14,025 nucleotides of DNA, taken from positions 1 to 14,025 of the forward strand of contig CAYRMJ010000035.1 in NCBI GenBank assembly GCA_964425415.1, written 5' to 3'. This document shows positions 12,885-14,025 of the stretch, in pieces. The stretch comes from JAADDK01 sp964425415. Lineage in GTDB: Archaea > Thermoplasmatota > Thermoplasmata > Thermoplasmatales > Aciduliprofundaceae. The translations under genes and the position numbers were made by a program. The notes beneath the pieces are model-generated. The model had not been told where the DNA came from. It did not search any database and saw only the letters and a list, made by a program, of their open reading frames with translations. Every line of letters begins with the position of its first letter. The stretch's first letter is position 1.

Positions 12885-14025
12885 GGTGGATGTGGCGATA
12901 ATTGGCGGAGGTATCATTGGATTGTACACCGCGTACGAGCTTCACAAGAGGGGTGTGGAGAACATCGCCGTGTACGAGAAAAATTACATTGGCTCCGGCT
13001 CCACGTTCAGGTGCGGCACGGGAATAAGGCAACAGTTCGGTGATGAAGCGAATATAAGGATGATGAAGCGCGCGGTGGAAAAGTGGAGCACCGTTGGCGA
13101 GGAAATCGGATTTCCGCCGCTGAAAATGGCCAAAACGGGATACCTTTTCCTTCTATACGACGAGGATGAGATGAATAGATTCAAGAAGAATGTGCAGTTG
13201 CAGAACTCCTTGGGCGTGCCTTCAAAGATAATATCGCCCGAAGAGGCGCAGGAAATTGTGCCCACTCTTGACATAAGCGAGGTAATAGGCGCTTCGTGGA
13301 ACTCCACGGATGGCAAGGCGAACCCATTTTTGGCGGTGCACGGGTTGGCGAAGTATCTCCGCAAGAATGGTGTGGAAATCAACGAATATACGGAAGTGAA
13401 AGAAGTTGTGGTCAAAGATGGCGCGGTTCGGGGTATCAAAACCTCAAAGGGCGAGGTGCAGGCGGAGCAGGTGCTGAATGCTGCAAATGCATGGGCCAAG
13501 ATATTCAACGAGAAATTGGGATTGAAGATTCCCATTGAGCCTTACAAGCATCAGGGCATAGTGAGCGAGCCTTTCAAGAAGGGCGAGATAAAGCCCATGG
13601 TGATTTCATTCAAGCATGGAGGTGCTTATCTGACCCAGAAGGCCAATGGAGGAATAATAGGCGGAATTGCGCTCAAGTACGGACCCACATGGGACCTCAC
13701 GCCAACATACGAGTTTCTAAGGCAGATTGCAAAGAACTTCACCCGCATAATTCCGGCGCTGAAGCACATAACAATAATAAGGCAGTGGGCCGGGTACTAC
13801 GCCGAAACTCCCGATCACAATGCCGCGATAGGCAAGATAAAGGAAATTGAAGGCTACTACCTCTCCGCTGGCTTTTCAGGGCATGGCTTTATGCTCGCTC
13901 CTGCGGCTGCGGAGGGCATGGCAGAGCTCATGACGAAGGGCCGCTCCTCTCTCCCGCTGGACTTCTATGACCCGTACAGGTTTGAGAGAGGCGAGTTGAG
14001 GGAGCAGGCAGTTCAGATGGGCTGA
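12874..14025 (+). CDS. pdhB: FAD-dependent amino-acid dehydrogenase, probable L-proline dehydrogenase beta subunit
   Basis: From the ATG at 12874 the protein has 383 residues; codons at 12868 and 12865 would add two or three. It is a DAO-family flavoprotein. The FAD loop GGGIIG is at residues 11-16, after VDVAI and before a Glu (YEK) that binds the ribose. The FAD-binding C-terminal signature GFSGHGFMLAP is at 333-343. It closely follows the pattern of the catalytic beta subunit (near 43 kDa) of the dye-linked L-proline dehydrogenase complex, which oxidises L-proline to pyrroline-5-carboxylate and passes electrons to FAD and iron-sulfur partners. Sarcosine, glycine or hydroxyproline dehydrogenases are close relatives, so substrate is inferred from the four-gene order. 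The gene is complete: its TGA is the last codon of the window. Confidence 0.85.
   Translation: MKSKVDVAIIGGGIIGLYTAYELHKRGVENIAVYEKNYIGSGSTFRCGTGIRQQFGDEANIRMMKRAVEKWSTVGEEIGFPPLKMAKTGYLFLLYDEDEMNRFKKNVQLQNSLGVPSKIISPEEAQEIVPTLDISEVIGASWNSTDGKANPFLAVHGLAKYLRKNGVEINEYTEVKEVVVKDGAVRGIKTSKGEVQAEQVLNAANAWAKIFNEKLGLKIPIEPYKHQGIVSEPFKKGEIKPMVISFKHGGAYLTQKANGGIIGGIALKYGPTWDLTPTYEFLRQIAKNFTRIIPALKHITIIRQWAGYYAETPDHNAAIGKIKEIEGYYLSAGFSGHGFMLAPAAAEGMAELMTKGRSSLPLDFYDPYRFERGELREQAVQMG

Noticed and set aside
12372..12929. 185-codon antisense open frame across pdhF, pdhX and pdhB
   Set aside because: It spans three overlapping real genes on the other strand and shows no motif or ribosome site; an antisense shadow.
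1..14025. CRISPR array, transposase or phage genes
   Set aside because: No evenly spaced identical repeats, no transposase or integrase-like protein, and no terminal inverted repeats were seen on either strand.

Overview
This window looks like a euryarchaeal chromosome segment. Promoters carry archaeal TATA boxes about 25-28 bases before start codons, several transcripts are probably leaderless, and genes inside operons use a GGTG-type Shine-Dalgarno. An archaeal-style UbiA prenyltransferase, a large secreted S53 (acid-active) peptidase and a Thermococcales-type proline dehydrogenase operon together suggest a thermophilic, peptide-eating and possibly acid-loving archaeon. A Thermoplasmatota/Aciduliprofundum-like host fits best, but that is inference, not an identification.

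Layout. The left edge holds the last 38 codons of an unrecognised plus-strand gene. A long UbiA-family membrane prenyltransferase with an extra membrane half (172-1689) follows. Next come a minus-strand tRNA-Leu(UAA) (1756-1840) with a short copy of its 3' end 65 bases away, and a D-2-hydroxyacid dehydrogenase-family gene (1920-2843). Then three minus-strand genes encode exported proteins (in transcription order): a 1402-residue multidomain S53 peptidase, a membrane-anchored protein made of three OB-fold-like repeats, and a membrane-anchored phospholipase D-superfamily nuclease. Divergent from the peptidase is a secreted right-handed beta-helix (NosD-like) protein with an FN3 domain. The 98-base divergent promoter contains an inverted repeat and a pair of direct repeats.

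The right third (10667-14025) is a tightly packed four-gene operon. It encodes a [2Fe-2S]/FAD/NAD oxidoreductase, a two-cluster ferredoxin, a BFD-type [2Fe-2S] protein and a DAO-family FAD dehydrogenase. Content and order match the pdhAFXB operon for dye-linked L-proline dehydrogenase known from Thermococcus. Its promoter has a strong inverted repeat just upstream of the TATA box. The operon body is visibly richer in G+C than the rest of the window.

Together the genes suggest a scavenging lifestyle: exported peptidase, nuclease and adhesion/glycan-type proteins work outside the cell, and an imino/amino-acid dehydrogenase complex oxidises proline (or a relative) inside it. The most interesting unexplained points are the PLD + triple-OB pair, the fused UbiA protein, the shared VPE-type C-terminal anchor, and the two distinct operator-like palindromes.
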